Source of the DNA: Monocercomonoides exilis
Lineage: Eukaryota > Preaxostyla > Oxymonadida > Polymastigidae
Assembly (NCBI GenBank): GCA_001643675.2
Contig: LSRY02000009.1
Span: 815,501 to 879,500, forward strand
DNA length: 64,000 nucleotides
Direction: 5' to 3'
The notes beneath the pieces are model-generated. The model searched no databases. It saw only the letters and a program-made list of their open reading frames with translations, and had not been told where the DNA came from. Positions 1 to 12,200 of this stretch are shown here, piece after piece. Numbering within the stretch: position 1 is the stretch's first letter; the number at the start of each line of letters is the position of its first letter. The position numbers and the translations under genes were made by a program.

Positions 1-340
1 TTCTTCTTCTTCTTCTTCTTCTTGCCATTCACAAAACAAAGAAATCAATGAAAATGATATGACAAACATTGAATTTGATAGAAATAACAATGAAGAGAGA
101 GAAAGAGAGAGAAAGAGAGAAAAATGAAGAAGAAAGAGAAGAAGAAGAAAGAGAAGAAGAAAGAGAAGAAGAAAGAAGAAGGAAAGAAGAGGAAAATAAA
201 GAAAGAGAAGAAGAAGAAGAAGAAGAAACAGAAGAAGATTTCAAAGAATTACTAACATTTTCCGAAAGGCAAAGAAATAAAGAGAAAGAGAAAGAGAAAG
301 AGAAAGAGAAAGAGAAAGAGAAAGAGAAAGAGAAAGATAA

Positions 341-417
<77 letters not shown>
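1..417. repeat. TTC and purine-rich (GA/AAAGAG) microsatellite block
   Basis: The window opens with a (TTC)n run. From about 92 to 417 the + strand is almost purely A and G: GAAGAA triplets, then about nine AAAGAG hexamers (281-335), then (GA)n to 416. Reading frames on both strands here encode only Ser/Leu/Phe or Glu/Lys/Arg runs, which follow from the simple repeat, so no gene is called. Confidence 0.9.
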
Positions 418-420
<3 letters not shown>

Positions 421-916
421 TAACTTCCAATTCTTGCTGTGATAAAGGTCAATGAATGCATGCATGAAGCCATTTGAAATTCGAATGAAAAAAAATTTCA
501 AGAAAAAGCAAAATGTTTGATCACTCTTCTTCGAATGTTTCTGAGAATTTTGGTTTAAAGGCAAAAGAGCAGAAAACGTTAGTCGCAAAATAATTCATAG
601 CTTTGCTATTTTTCACAGTTTAGTTTTTCTCTTTTATTTACAAATCAATTAAAGAATAAACGACAAATGATAAAAATAAGAATATAATATATAATATTTT
701 TGTTTTGAAAAAAATGTTTGAATAACAAAATGCAACACTGCCAAAAATCATGCAATCACTTTATGCACATTATTTTTCAAATTAACTAGATTAAAAAAAT
801 AATTAAAAAAAATAATTATTCGTTTTTGATCGAATACATTATATATACTGAAAATACCATATTCCAACAATTTGTATTTTCTCGGCTTCTATTGCAGATA
901 GAATACATTAATTGAA
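418..916. other. AT-rich gene-free stretch
   Basis: About 500 bases of AT-rich sequence upstream of the repeat-protein gene. No long reading frame, hairpin or repeat family was seen. A stop codon (TAG) lies in frame just upstream of the ATG at 917, so that gene does not extend into this stretch without an intron. Confidence 0.5.
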
Positions 917-3094
917 ATGTGTGATTATAAAAGACGTCATCACAATTATATGCTTCATTTACAGCGTCTTGCAATGGAAAAGGACGCGAATGGAAGAACT
1001 AAAGCAATGAGATGGATTATTCAGGAAAAAGCAGCTCCCTCATCGCAAATAAGACATGACGTTGCCATTTCGGATAATGACGGATACACGATGGCAATGC
1101 TGTGGATTATAAATGTGAAGACAGAGCCACCACCGTGGATGAGGCACGATAATACACTTGGCAATAAAGACGGATGGACAATGTCCATGCTATGGATTTG
1201 TCATGTGAAAACAGAACCACCAGAATGGATGAGGCATGACATTTCACTTGGCAATAAAGACGGAGTAACAATGGCAATGAAGTGGATTTATAATACGAAG
1301 ACAGAGCCACCAGACTGGATGAGACATGACGTTACACTTGGCAATAAGAATGGATGCACAATGGCTATGTATTGGATTTTCTTTGTCAATTCGGAACCAC
1401 CTGAATGGATGAGACACAATATCACACTTGGAAGCAACAACGGAGAAACAATGGCTATGTGTTGGATAATTATCATAAAATCTGATCCTCCAAAGTGGAT
1501 GAGGCACAACAATGAACTTGGTAATAAGGAAGGAAAAACAACGGCGATGCTGTGGATGGAGAATGTTCGAACAAAACCTCCATTGTGGATGTTGATGGAT
1601 AACGCGGAAGGCAACAAGGATGAGAGGACACTTGCGATGAAATGGATTTCGGAGAAAAAGATAGAGCCGCCTGAGTGGATGAGGCATGACCCAGCGCTTG
1701 CTGATAAGAACGGAGAGACGATGGCGATGTATTGGATAAAGGAGATAAAAATGGAACCACCGGAGTGGATGAGGCATAATGTCGCGGTTAAACAAAAAGA
1801 AGGACGAACAATGGCCATGACGTGGATTCATTTTGTCAAGGCAACTCCACCAGAATGGATGAGGCACGATATTGCACTAAAAGATAAGAATGGAATGACA
1901 ATGGCCATGTATTGGATTAATTCGAAAGAAAATACTCCTCCTGAATGGATGAGACACGATCCTGCACTTGCAAACAATGACGGATGGACGATGGGAATGC
2001 AGTGGATAGAAAAAGTTAAAACAGATGTTCTGAGATGGATGAGACACGACATCACTCTGCGCAACAAGGATGGGTGGACGATGGAGATGATCTGGATTAT
2101 AAATGTGAAAACAAAGCCACCGGAATGGATGAGACACGATCCTGCGCTTGAGAACAACGACGGATGGACGATGGACATGCTGTGGATAAAGCACATAAAA
2201 ACAGATCCTCCAGAGTGGATGAAGGCGGACAATGCGCCTCGGGATAAAGAAAAGAAAAGAGAGGGAGCGAGCGGTGAAAATGAGAGAAAATGTGAAAATT
2301 TAGATGAAGGAAAGGAAGAAGCGAAAGTTACTAATGAGAATGAGAAAACAAAAGCTATGAGCATGATTGTTGAGAAAAAAGCAGAATTGCCAGAGGAAGC
2401 AAGGCACGAGGCAACAGTTGGAGATGAGGAAGGAAGAACGATGGCGATGTTGTGGATTGAACGGATTAAAACAGAGCCCCCAATTGAAATAAGACATAAT
2501 ATTACTCTTGGCGATAAAAATGGGTGTACAATGGCGATGCATTGGATTCAATATGTGCATAAAGATCCGCCAGAATGGATGAGGCATGAAATTACAATTA
2601 AAGATAAAAACGGATGGACAATGGCTATGTATTGGATTTTCTTTGTCAATTCGGAACCACCTGAATGGATGAGACATAGCATAACGATTACAGACACGGA
2701 TGGATGGACGATGGCCATGTTTTGGATTCGCGAAATCCATTCAGAACCACCAGAATGGATGAGGCATGGAATTACTATTAAAGATAAGGAAGGAAGGACA
2801 ATGGCCATGCACTGGATCCAATTCACTGAAACTGAACCTCCTGAATGGATGAGGCACAACAATGAAATTAAAGATAAGGATGGAAAAGCAATGGCAGATT
2901 ATTGGAAAATATATGTTGGAAGTGAAGTGCCAGAATGGATGAAGTGTGACGAATCAATTGTATCTGATAAAATTGATGATGAAGCCGATGATGATGAAGA
3001 ATTGATAGAGACAATGAATTTGATCAAAGAAATGTTAAAGAAGCATCAGAACAGAACAGGAAAGAAAATACACTTGACAATGAGATTGGAATAG
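917..3094 (+). CDS. Tandem 30-residue ankyrin-like repeat protein (725 aa)
   Basis: A single-exon frame made almost entirely of a 30-residue tandem repeat, visible in the DNA as a 90-bp period. The unit consensus is roughly D-G-W-T-M-A-M-x-W-I, eight variable residues, then PPEWMRHD and a loop of about six residues ending N/D-K. The G-x-T-x-A-M helix start, second short helix and polar loop resemble a degenerate, three-residue-shorter ankyrin repeat; this is an inference from layout. About 21 units are recognisable. One 30-residue slot (about residues 447-476) has lost the consensus and is Lys/Glu-rich, yet keeps the phase exactly. The C-terminus (about residues 675-725) is acidic then basic. 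There is no signal peptide or membrane segment, so a cytosolic binding scaffold is likely. An in-frame TAG precedes the ATG, fixing the start. Long antisense frames here are shadows of the repeat. Confidence 0.85.
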   Translation: MCDYKRRHHNYMLHLQRLAMEKDANGRTKAMRWIIQEKAAPSSQIRHDVAISDNDGYTMAMLWIINVKTEPPPWMRHDNTLGNKDGWTMSMLWICHVKTEPPEWMRHDISLGNKDGVTMAMKWIYNTKTEPPDWMRHDVTLGNKNGCTMAMYWIFFVNSEPPEWMRHNITLGSNNGETMAMCWIIIIKSDPPKWMRHNNELGNKEGKTTAMLWMENVRTKPPLWMLMDNAEGNKDERTLAMKWISEKKIEPPEWMRHDPALADKNGETMAMYWIKEIKMEPPEWMRHNVAVKQKEGRTMAMTWIHFVKATPPEWMRHDIALKDKNGMTMAMYWINSKENTPPEWMRHDPALANNDGWTMGMQWIEKVKTDVLRWMRHDITLRNKDGWTMEMIWIINVKTKPPEWMRHDPALENNDGWTMDMLWIKHIKTDPPEWMKADNAPRDKEKKREGASGENERKCENLDEGKEEAKVTNENEKTKAMSMIVEKKAELPEEARHEATVGDEEGRTMAMLWIERIKTEPPIEIRHNITLGDKNGCTMAMHWIQYVHKDPPEWMRHEITIKDKNGWTMAMYWIFFVNSEPPEWMRHSITITDTDGWTMAMFWIREIHSEPPEWMRHGITIKDKEGRTMAMHWIQFTETEPPEWMRHNNEIKDKDGKAMADYWKIYVGSEVPEWMKCDESIVSDKIDDEADDDEELIETMNLIKEMLKKHQNRTGKKIHLTMRLE

Positions 3095-4279
3095 AAAAGT
3101 GAATAATGAGGATTTATTGAAATAAATAAGAGTATTTTTTTTCATCAGGAATGAGAAAATATATTGTATCTGAAGATGGATGCAAGAAGGCGAGATTTGA
3201 AATAGATACACCAGAAATGGAAGATGACTGATAATTTTGCATGAGCGATTGAATCATTTGCCTTGAAGATATTATTTGTGAAGCCTTGAACAAACTGGCA
3301 AACAGATTTGCTAGCGTGCAAATAAAGGCTATTCCACAACATTTCTTAATTCATGACTTTTCTTTCTTTCTTTCTTTGAAGATCCTTTTGCTCCATTGGC
3401 AGATGCTTGGACATGCTTCAAAGATATCTCATTTAGATCTCCTTTCGATTTGCTTTCAATTGTTTTTTCATTTCAGCAGAACAATTGAAGCTATTCATAA
3501 CAATGTTTTGATTTTTACAAAATTATTTTTTTCACTATTTTTATTTTATTTTATTTTATTTTATTTTGTGAAGTTTGGTTTTGTTTTGTCTTAATTTTTT
3601 ACAAAATAATTTAAATAATTTTTATTTGATTCTGTTTATAATCAAAGATAATCTCAATTATTATAATGTTGATATTTTTTTTTTCCAGTTTGTCAATGTG
3701 ATTGAAAATGAAATGAGCGTTTGTGTGATTTGAAGTTGAGAAAGTCAAAAATAACAAATGGAAGGAATCAACGGGAATGATCTGTCAACGCTGATGATTG
3801 CGATGTGAGGATTTGCTAAAATGTTTTCAAAGAATGCAACAATTCTAACCACCTCTGAGGCAAATTGGCTTTTCAATTGATTTTGGCAATGAGTGTTGTG
3901 AAAATTAGGAAAATGTTTCATTTCCAGCCTCGGAATCTCTGCCTCAGTTTTATCACTGTCCAGATGTCTCTCAATCACCTATGATCTTCTTCATTTTCTT
4001 TGCCAAACGACTTTTCGGTTAAGTTTCCTCTTTTTGAATTCTTTTTGACTTTCCTTTTCCTTTTTTTTCTATTCTCTCCTTTTTTTTTGCTTCTCTTCCT
4101 CTTCCTCTTCTTTTCTTTCGACTTTCTCAACATTTGGATGCAAAACAGAACAAAGCAAAGAAGAAATTGAAGAACTACTCAAATCTTCGCCTTCGACAAA
4201 TTTTTAGCTGGAATTCAAACAAATGTCATCTTTCAATTTCTTTTCTTCTTCTCTTTCTTTTCTTTTCTCTCAAATGCAT
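3095..4279. other. Gene-free stretch with T-rich tracts
   Basis: No supportable gene. It contains short ATTTT repeats (about 3540-3570) and pyrimidine-rich tracts (about 4020-4130). Short frames here have low-complexity or AT-driven composition. Confidence 0.5.
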
Positions 4280-5076
4280 TCAAAACAGTACATCTTTCCT
4301 TTTTCTAATGAAAGAAATCTTCTTTTCCATAACATCAATAGTTGTTGCCTCACTTTGATGATTCCCTTCCATCAGAATGATTGATGAGCTCGGCTCAACC
4401 AAACCCGTCTCCACCGCATATCCCCCCGTCTGGCATGGAGCCTTCTCGCCTATCCCATACAGCCCACTTGAGTCTCTTCCATTCACCCCAACAAACAGAA
4501 CCTTCGTCCAATCCTTCAGCCACTCCTTTTTTGACGTTTGATCATATGACCAAGAACCTGAAGGATAATGTGCATTACATGCTCTCTGGTCATCTGTGTT
4601 TGTTGTGTAACATTCATAGAACGGATTTCCTGTGCTCAAAAAAACATTGTAATTATCTGCAAATTCTAAATCATGCCCATATGGATTGGATGCATCCCTG
4701 CAGTTGCATTCATGAAAGAAAAGGAAAAAACAATAAATCCTATCATCTGGTGCATTTTGTTTATATGTATTTAAATGAAACCCTCCTCCATATGCCGATG
4801 CGTTGCATGAAATAAATTGAATGCTTCTAATCTTAACTTGAACAGGAATATTGTAACAACGCATGCCCCCACCATAATAATTTGTAACCGAACATGAAGT
4901 GAAACAGCAGTCAAACACACACGCACTTTCCCCTTCTCCACTTTCATTTCCAACACATCCTATTCCAGAAACCTGAAAATTTTCAAGAAGGAGCCCTCCT
5001 CCATGGCTATTTGCTTAACAATTCTGGAATTCATATCTGCTGATCCTGACATGAGAGCTTTGGAGAAAGTATTCAT
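4280..5076 (-). pseudogene. Relic of a Cys-rich beta-helix-type surface protein
   Basis: The frame read from about 5000 down to 4280 gives a coherent Gly/Cys/Asn-rich protein fragment: repeated C-x-S-C clusters, a YGGG motif twice, and a W-x-K-D-W-T-K-V-L-x-V-G-V-N-G segment followed by PCQT. This is the style of the long parallel-beta-helix surface proteins that I associate with oxymonads (from memory). Upstream, the same protein continues only after a one-base shift at about 5005-5010, where an in-frame TAA appears, and then fades beyond 5076. Downstream it stops at 4280, in the middle of what should be another beta strand. There is no signal peptide, no membrane anchor, and it is far shorter than its type. 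I read it as a fragment truncated at both ends and carrying an internal frameshift. Confidence 0.65.
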
Positions 5077-5729
5077 TCATCGTTTTGAACTATCTTTTGC
5101 TTTTCAAGCATTAATCAAATAAAAATTTTCTGAAAGAATTCCTTTCACAAGAAAAAAGATGCAGAAAGATCTTCCACTCGAAAATCTATCTGAATGAAAT
5201 TTTCTTGTCTGGGTTGTTTTTGATCCTCTTTATTCACATCTTGTCAACGAGTTTGCTTCATAGACTGTTCTATTTTATCTCTTTTGAATAGCTTCACATT
5301 TTGTTCTAAGCAAAAACTTTCAATAGAACATGTACCATCCTCCTGCAAAGTCCGAAGAATAAAAATAAATAAAAAAATAAATAACCACAACATACTTTTT
5401 ATTCAACTTGAACGACAATGTTAAAGAAGCTTTATTCGAATAAAAAATAACTTTAAGGGATAGGTGAAGATAAAGAGGAATAAAGAATCGTTCACATAAA
5501 CTTCGCTTTTTGGATTATTATATTGTTTTCTCACATTTTTCCAAGTGATGTTTGTTTCAATTAACTATAGCAAGAAATAACTTACCATTTTTGTAAAATT
5601 CAAATGTTTCATAAATTTAAGAATAAATCACACCAATGCCTGTGATTCTTTATAAAAAAATGCGCTTTCACGCTTCAAATTAATATTTGTCAATGACTTC
5701 GATAAATGAATAAGAAATTTTGAAAAATT
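5077..5729. other. AT-rich gene-free stretch
   Basis: Sequence between the beta-helix relic and the 3' end of the following minus-strand gene. No reading frame or repeat family recognised. Confidence 0.5.
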
Positions 5730-7219
5730 TCAATTGAGCGATAAATTCATAGAAGTTTCATTTCGTAAAATGTTCACAAAGTAATCAGAAACATCGAATG
5801 ATAAACTGTGATGGAACTTTCTGCTAAAAAATGGAATGGCTTCACAAAAGCTGATGATGTGATCTTCGTACCCTTCTTCTTCCATCCACTCAAACACTTT
5901 CCTTTTGGTTTTCTTTCTTTCCGCTTCTTCCTTTTCATCTTTTTTCTCTTCTTTCAATCTTTCTGAAACACTCAAAAAGAAATGCAAGTTTTCTCTTGCC
6001 ATTTTATCTTTCAATGTTCGTTGCTGCATCTCCTCCAAAACAGTATTGATTGCTCCTCCTTTCAATAAGTCATCAACTTTCACAGCTCTGTTTTCTGCTG
6101 CATTTCTCAGGGAATAAATGCACTGATTGCAAATTCCTCTGTAATTATCCTTCGCTGCTTGATATTCCTGAACAATGCTATTGATTAGCCCAACATATTC
6201 TTCATTCCACAATTTGCATCTGAGTAAATAAATCGAGATTGTTCCAATCCATCTTCTGATTATCAGCACTTTATTCGCTTCTTCTTTGTTCATTTTCTCT
6301 TCTTTCTTCTTCCAATTCACATTTCTTATGAGCTCTTCTTGTTCTCTTGCTGCCTCTCTTCCGAAATGCAGCTCATTCACAACTGTATCTTCCAAGAATC
6401 CATTGGTGTAAAATCTGTATATTAAAAATTGCCAAGCAGACTGAAAGGCAAGTTTTGAAAGATTTCTGTGTTTCTGTTGATGTTCGATGATTTCTGTTAT
6501 TTCCTTCAAATGCACTTTTTGTTCCAGATTCTATCAAAAATAAGGGAAAAAAGCAAACATAATAAAAATGAAAAAGAAGTGCTCACACTTGAAATCCAAT
6601 ATTGCTCAAAGCAAGCAAAGCAATTTCCACATCTTTTTGAGTTTCCTCGTTTTCCTCTTTCTTTGAAGCTTCTTTAAAAAGATAAGGCACACAGATTGAA
6701 ATCGATTCCAACGAAATCCATCCGTTCAGAAAAACACAGCATTCGCAAAGATCAGTTAGTAGATTTTCATCCTTTTCTTCGCTTTTCTTCTTATTTTCAA
6801 TGGCAATCATCTTCTCAAATCTATCATCCATAGAAGATGTTTTAGAGCTATAAATCCATATATTTTTTATCGCAATGCAATACCCGACGTGCTTCAAAAG
6901 CAAAATTGCATTTCCACATGTCAATGTCTTTTTTTCAATCATTTTGCCGATTGTATCGAACAGTTCTTTTGTGAAAACTGATTTGAATTCTTCTTTATTC
7001 ATTTCATCAATTAATCCATTCATCTCTTCAATTTTCTGTTTTTGTTCGTCTTCTCTGCAACCTTCCAGTTCATGGAGCAATTCTGCAAAGGGTATTCAAA
7101 AAAACAAAAATTATGTTCAGAATTATTTAATCCAAATTAATGCACAAACTTGAAAACTTCTCGGTAATGGTCAACAACTGTACTCTTTCTTCAGAATTAT
7201 CATCACCTGACAAACTCAT
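5730..7219 (-). CDS. Unknown helical family protein, copy A (3 exons, 454 aa)
   Basis: Spliced model on the minus strand: exon 1 at 7219-7150, exon 2 at 7082-6589, exon 3 at 6530-5730. The introns are 67 nt (GTTTGTG...TTTGCAG, phase 1) and 58 nt (GTGTGAG...TGATAG, phase 0). The 1,365-nt CDS closes in frame. The start ATG at 7219 was chosen because it gives the N-terminus L-T-I-T-E-K-F-S seen in the paralogues; a longer frame upstream is possible. The protein is almost all helix, rich in Glu/Lys/Leu, with conserved landmarks E-Q-K-Q-K, LLKHVGY, DLCECC, C-V-P-Y-L, EVEIALLAL-type, LHF-x-REAARE, KDNYRGIC and GYED. The helical layout suggests an ARM/HEAT-like alpha-solenoid, an inference only. There is no signal peptide or membrane segment. 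Function unknown. It appears intact, unlike copy D. Confidence 0.85.
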
Positions 7220-7717
7220 TCTGTTTGTTGCAAAAAATATCAAAAAGAGGGGCAAAGCTTGTCGAATCACAAAAAAAAGATAAAAACAAACAACAATTTT
7301 TATCTTGTAAAATAAATATGATCTCAACATATACTATATTGTTTTTGCGAAATAATAAGAAGTGCAAAAGAAATTACGAATAAACCTCAAGGATTGGCTG
7401 TCAAAGTCCTTTTATAGAAATATTTTATTTCATTTTGATCAAACCAACAGATTATTTGTTGAATATTATTTTTTTTTTATTATTCTTTTTCATTATGAAT
7501 AATAACAGTTCTATTTTTGAAATATAATAAATTGCAACAACTTAAGCAAAGAGAAAAGGGAACAGACAAACAAAATGTGTGCATGAAAGATTTTTCTTAA
7601 TATTTTGTGAAGAAGAACGAGACTGAAAACAAGAACAGGTGATGCCTGAACTTTTGACATATTTTGTGAATTTTTGCATTTTGAGATCATCTGTTAATGG
7701 ATCATTAAGTTATGAAA

Positions 7718-7769
<52 letters not shown>

Positions 7770-9227
7770 GAAAACCACAAAAACAACATGGATTGACAAA
7801 AGAACATGAATATGAACAAGGGGAGCATGCTTGTTGAGAGAAAGAAAATCAAGGACCAATGCTTCAATTGCAAAATAATCATGTGTTATGTAGAAAAACA
7901 ATGAAATCCAGCTCCAATAGAAAAGATGGAGATTCTTCAGTTCATTGAGAATCAAAAAAACAAAAGGAAATTCATTAGTTCATTGGATATTAAAAACAGA
8001 TTTGTACATTCAAGGCAATTTTTATTTCAGTTGAAATGTAATTTGGAGAAGAAGGAGGAAGGCAACTTTGCCACAAAATGCACTCAAGAAACGCACCAGT
8101 TAAGCTATTTCACAGCATATGAAATGGAGAAAATGGATTTGAAGGAAAGCGATTTTTCTAGAATTCAATAACGGTCATTTCAGAATGAAGAGAATGAGAA
8201 CCATTATGAATTATGTTTTGAGAATTATTTTGAATTGTTATGTTCATCAATGAGCACATCAGAATGCTCTTCATTCATCTTCAAGGCTTTTGACAGAACA
8301 CAACGGAAAATGAGAATAAAATGAAAATCGTTCTAATTTCTCACCAGAGCTTCTTCTCACTCCACAAATGCAGATTTAATAAGGAATTTATGCTCGTTTT
8401 TGATTTCTGCAACGAGTCTTGTAAAAGTCTTTCTCTTTTGTGAGTGTAAAAGTTTCTCATTTACTCATAATTTGATTGATGATGAGACGCTGTCAGCTCG
8501 GTTTCCCAAATAAAACAGAATCAAATGCTCCGTTTTTCTTGAAGAGCTCTTTTAATCGAAAAGGCTCATCTCTATCTCCTCCGTCATCTGTAGCGAAATT
8601 ATTGTCTTCATCTCATTATCTTCATCTTCACCATCAACATCTTCGTCTTCGTCGTCTTCTTCTTCTTCTTCTTTCTTCAACACAAAATACACGACACACA
8701 CATATATAAATTCAAGAAGATATAAATTCTTCAATTTCCTCGTATTTGAGAGGATGATGAGCAAAAGATAACTTTTTTGATGGCAAATAGAAAGAAGCTG
8801 TTTTCACAAAAGGATCTTTTCTTCCACAATGAATTGCATGTGTTAGTTGAACTTGTTCATCTCTTTGGTTAATATGAACTTCTGCTCAAAGGGAGAAGAT
8901 AAGCAGGTTTTTATTTTTATTTTTATTTAAATTTTTATTTCTTTGTATTCTGAGAATAAAAAAGAGATAAAGGTATATTAAAATGTTTTTCCAATTCTAT
9001 TGACTTTGATTGAAAAGAAAGAAAGATTAGATAAATCTATTTTCAGGTTTTTTTATCTGTTCGTTTTTGTTTTGCAATTTTGAATTTAAAAAGAAAGTTT
9101 ATATATTTTGAATCAACTATTCATAAAAATGATTTAGTGATTTTTGTTTTTTCTTTTATGTAAAAAATAGATTTTTTTAGTTATATGAACATTGATCAGA
9201 ATTGTATTTTGAAAAGTGTTTTAAAGA
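7220..9227. other. Two-kb gene-free stretch with poly-A/AAAAG tract
   Basis: No supportable gene. A poly-A run grading into AAAAG repeats lies at about 7720-7775, and a short CTTCGTCTT-type tract at 8640-8680. A frame at 7926-8171 (+) is open for 81 codons but has no recognisable features and was not called. Confidence 0.5.
7720..7775. repeat. Poly-A / AAAAG microsatellite
   Basis: About 30 consecutive A residues followed by six AAAAG-like units on the + strand. Confidence 0.9.
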
Positions 9228-12200
9228 ATGTTTTGGGGATTAATTCTTTTCCAAATTTCGGTATCGACTTACGCACAAGAAGAACCATCAAATCCTCAAA
9301 CAGTTTACGTGAAGCAAAGCGGGAACGAAAGTTACAGCGGATTGGAGATTGGGAAGGAAAAGCAATCACTGAAAAGTGCCTACGGTTTACTGGACGTTTA
9401 TAATGCATGTGACATGAAAATAGTTTACGATGCAAATCCATTAATTGCAGAAGCCGTTGAATTTAACCTTCAACGAATAATTACAATTGAAGGATGGAAA
9501 AGTGATGGAAGTGGAAACATTGAAGTAGCAATTAATTGTGATGTTCGTCCAGGAAGTGAGCTATTTGTATTTAATTGTGATGCGACATTAAAATACTTGG
9601 CGTTTCACTTCCCAACAACGTTGAAAAATAAGGATGAAGAGGATGTATCGTTTAATTTAATAGCAGGAAGAAATGAAAGTTTGTCAATAAGATACTGCAG
9701 ATTTATTCCTCCAAAAGCCGATGGCGTCAATTTTGATATTAGTCTTGCATACGCATTAGGAGGAACATTGACGATGGAGTCAGTGGAATGTTTTGATGAA
9801 GCAAATACAATGAAATTGAATTTCGAACCGTTTGTGACAGATGAATGTGAAACAGTGATATTATCAAATTTCACTTTGAAGAAAGTTGAGACAAGATCAC
9901 ATAGTGTCATCTGGATTCATAGTAGAACAAATATGAAATGTGATTTAACATTGAATGGAACTACTTTTTCGGAATGCATATCGCGTTCTTACGGAATATT
10001 GTATTTTGATGCTGATGGAGGTGAAAATACGTTTTCGGTTGGAGATGGAGGCGTCACCTCTTTTTCGTCGTGCAGTTGTGATTATTTCCATAGCACAGGT
10101 GGAATATATCTGCGAATACCAACTATTGAATCAGCAAATCAGCTTAAATGGCCAAAAGAGGGAAGGAATTTGATATTTGAAAAATGTTCAGCTGGAAAAG
10201 GTGAGTTGATTAGAAACACTGGATTATTTTTAGAGATGGCGAATGACTCATTATTCGAAGAAATTGCATTTGCTATGAAGAAAAGTTTTGCGGCTGATTA
10301 CACACGAAGAGGAAACAAGTGGAATATCGCTGGAATGGGAAAAAATAACTACGAAGAAATTGATTTTGTGTCCAAATATTTTGATCCTTTACTACCTCCA
10401 TCGCAAAATATTTCAAAGATTTATGTGAAGTCCGGGATAACTGGGAATGGTGAAAGCTTGGAGAATCCAATTGACAGTTTGAAGGAGGCCAATGAATTGT
10501 TGGGAATGATCGCAAGAGAAGATACATTTGGCATTGCAATATTAAAATCGAACGATCCTATCCAAGCCGAAGAAATTTTGTTCAGCAAGAGCCGTGGAAT
10601 AATAATTGAAGGAGTGAACAGTAATGGAAATGGAAATGTTGAAGTGGCTATCGATTGTGATGCCATAGCTTCAAGAGCTTTATTTACGTGTGAAAAAGAA
10701 GTGGAATTCAAGTATTTGGCGTTCAATTTTCCCTCGTCAGGTGACAAATGGATTTCTTTAATTTTCGGAAATGAAATGTCACCGTCACTTACCATCAGCA
10801 ATTGTCGATTTGTCAGAACTAGAGCTCAATTATCAGAAGGAGGAATTGTCACATGCGCCGAAGCAGATGATTCTGCTGTTGGCAGTCTTGTGAGCGCTAT
10901 CAGTGGGAAAGTTACGATGAACAATGTTTCATGCACAGATGATTCAATTTGTATTTCATTTATATTTTCGCCATTTTATTTTGAAGGAACCAGTGAAATT
11001 TCATTGAATGGGTTGGAGGTGAGCAATGTGAATGAACGAAATGGAGCAACAATAACAATAAAAGATGGAAACAGCACTTTTTCAACAGTTAACATTGAAG
11101 GACTGAACATGAATGAAGTGAATTCAGCGTACGGAGATGCTGCTGGCTTGGAGATATATTTGCACTCAGAAGAATCGACAGTGTCGATTGGAAGGCAGAG
11201 CAGGTGCACATTCAAGTCATGTACAGCGCCAATAGGAATAGCAGGGGTAATGTACATTTGGATGGCAAAGATAAAGCCAAATCTTCAGCTTCCTTCAGCA
11301 GGCAATTTGGATATTGACAGCTCAAACACAGTTGGGCCGACATCAAAACCTACTTCCTTATTCATCGAAAGCGAAGGCATCGATGAATTCTGCAAACAAG
11401 AAAATGTGTTTCAGTTTGCGGATGCTTTCGAAGGATCGACAGCTGGATGGATAATGGGAAGAAAAAATAATCAATCAGCTTCTGAGGATTTGTATGAGAA
11501 GTATTTGAAGTGGAAGGGAGAAGGGCCAAAGGGAGATGACCCGAAGGAAGATGATCCGAAGGATAAAGAGGATAAAGGAGGAGATGGAGGAAATGAAGGA
11601 AATGGAGAAGAAGAGAAGCCATTTGCTTGGTGGATTATTGTGATTGTTGTTGGAGTTGTGGCAGTTGTGGCAGTTGCTTGTGTCATTTTGATTGTGATGA
11701 AGAAGAAGAGGAGCTCAAAGAACAGGATCAACGTTGAGGATGAGGAGAACGAATCAGAAGGAAAAGAAAGAAAAGAAAGAAAAGGAGGAAAAGGAGGAAA
11801 AGGAAGAAGAAACAAGAAACGAACAAAGCGAGGTGGGACATTGGAAGAAGGGAGGCCAGCGAAGAACTTTGCGGTTGATGCTGATTCAGATGGAAGCAGC
11901 AGGAAAACTGATGATTGCAATGATGGCAATAATCCTAATGGAACATTAGAGGCAGAGTATGAAACAAAAGAAGAAGAAGAAGAAGAAGAAGAAGACAGAA
12001 CAAAGAAAAATGGTGAGAAAGAGGCGAATTGGAAGGGAAATGAAAATGCATCAGTCAGACAGCATTTGGACAATGTCAAACAAAACATCAATGAAACTCT
12101 TGAGCAATTTGAACAAAAAGAGCAAAAGGAAAAAAATGGCAGTGCAATTGCAGCAAAAGCAGTCAGTCATGTTTTGTCTTCAACTTCTTCTTCTTCCTCT

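Noticed and set aside
29-588. Overlapping long frames on both strands over the purine-rich block
   Set aside because: Their proteins are Ser/Leu or Glu/Lys/Arg runs dictated by the simple repeat.
1107-2862. Long minus-strand frames opposite the 30-residue-repeat gene
   Set aside because: They recur with the 90-bp period and are antisense shadows of the repeat.
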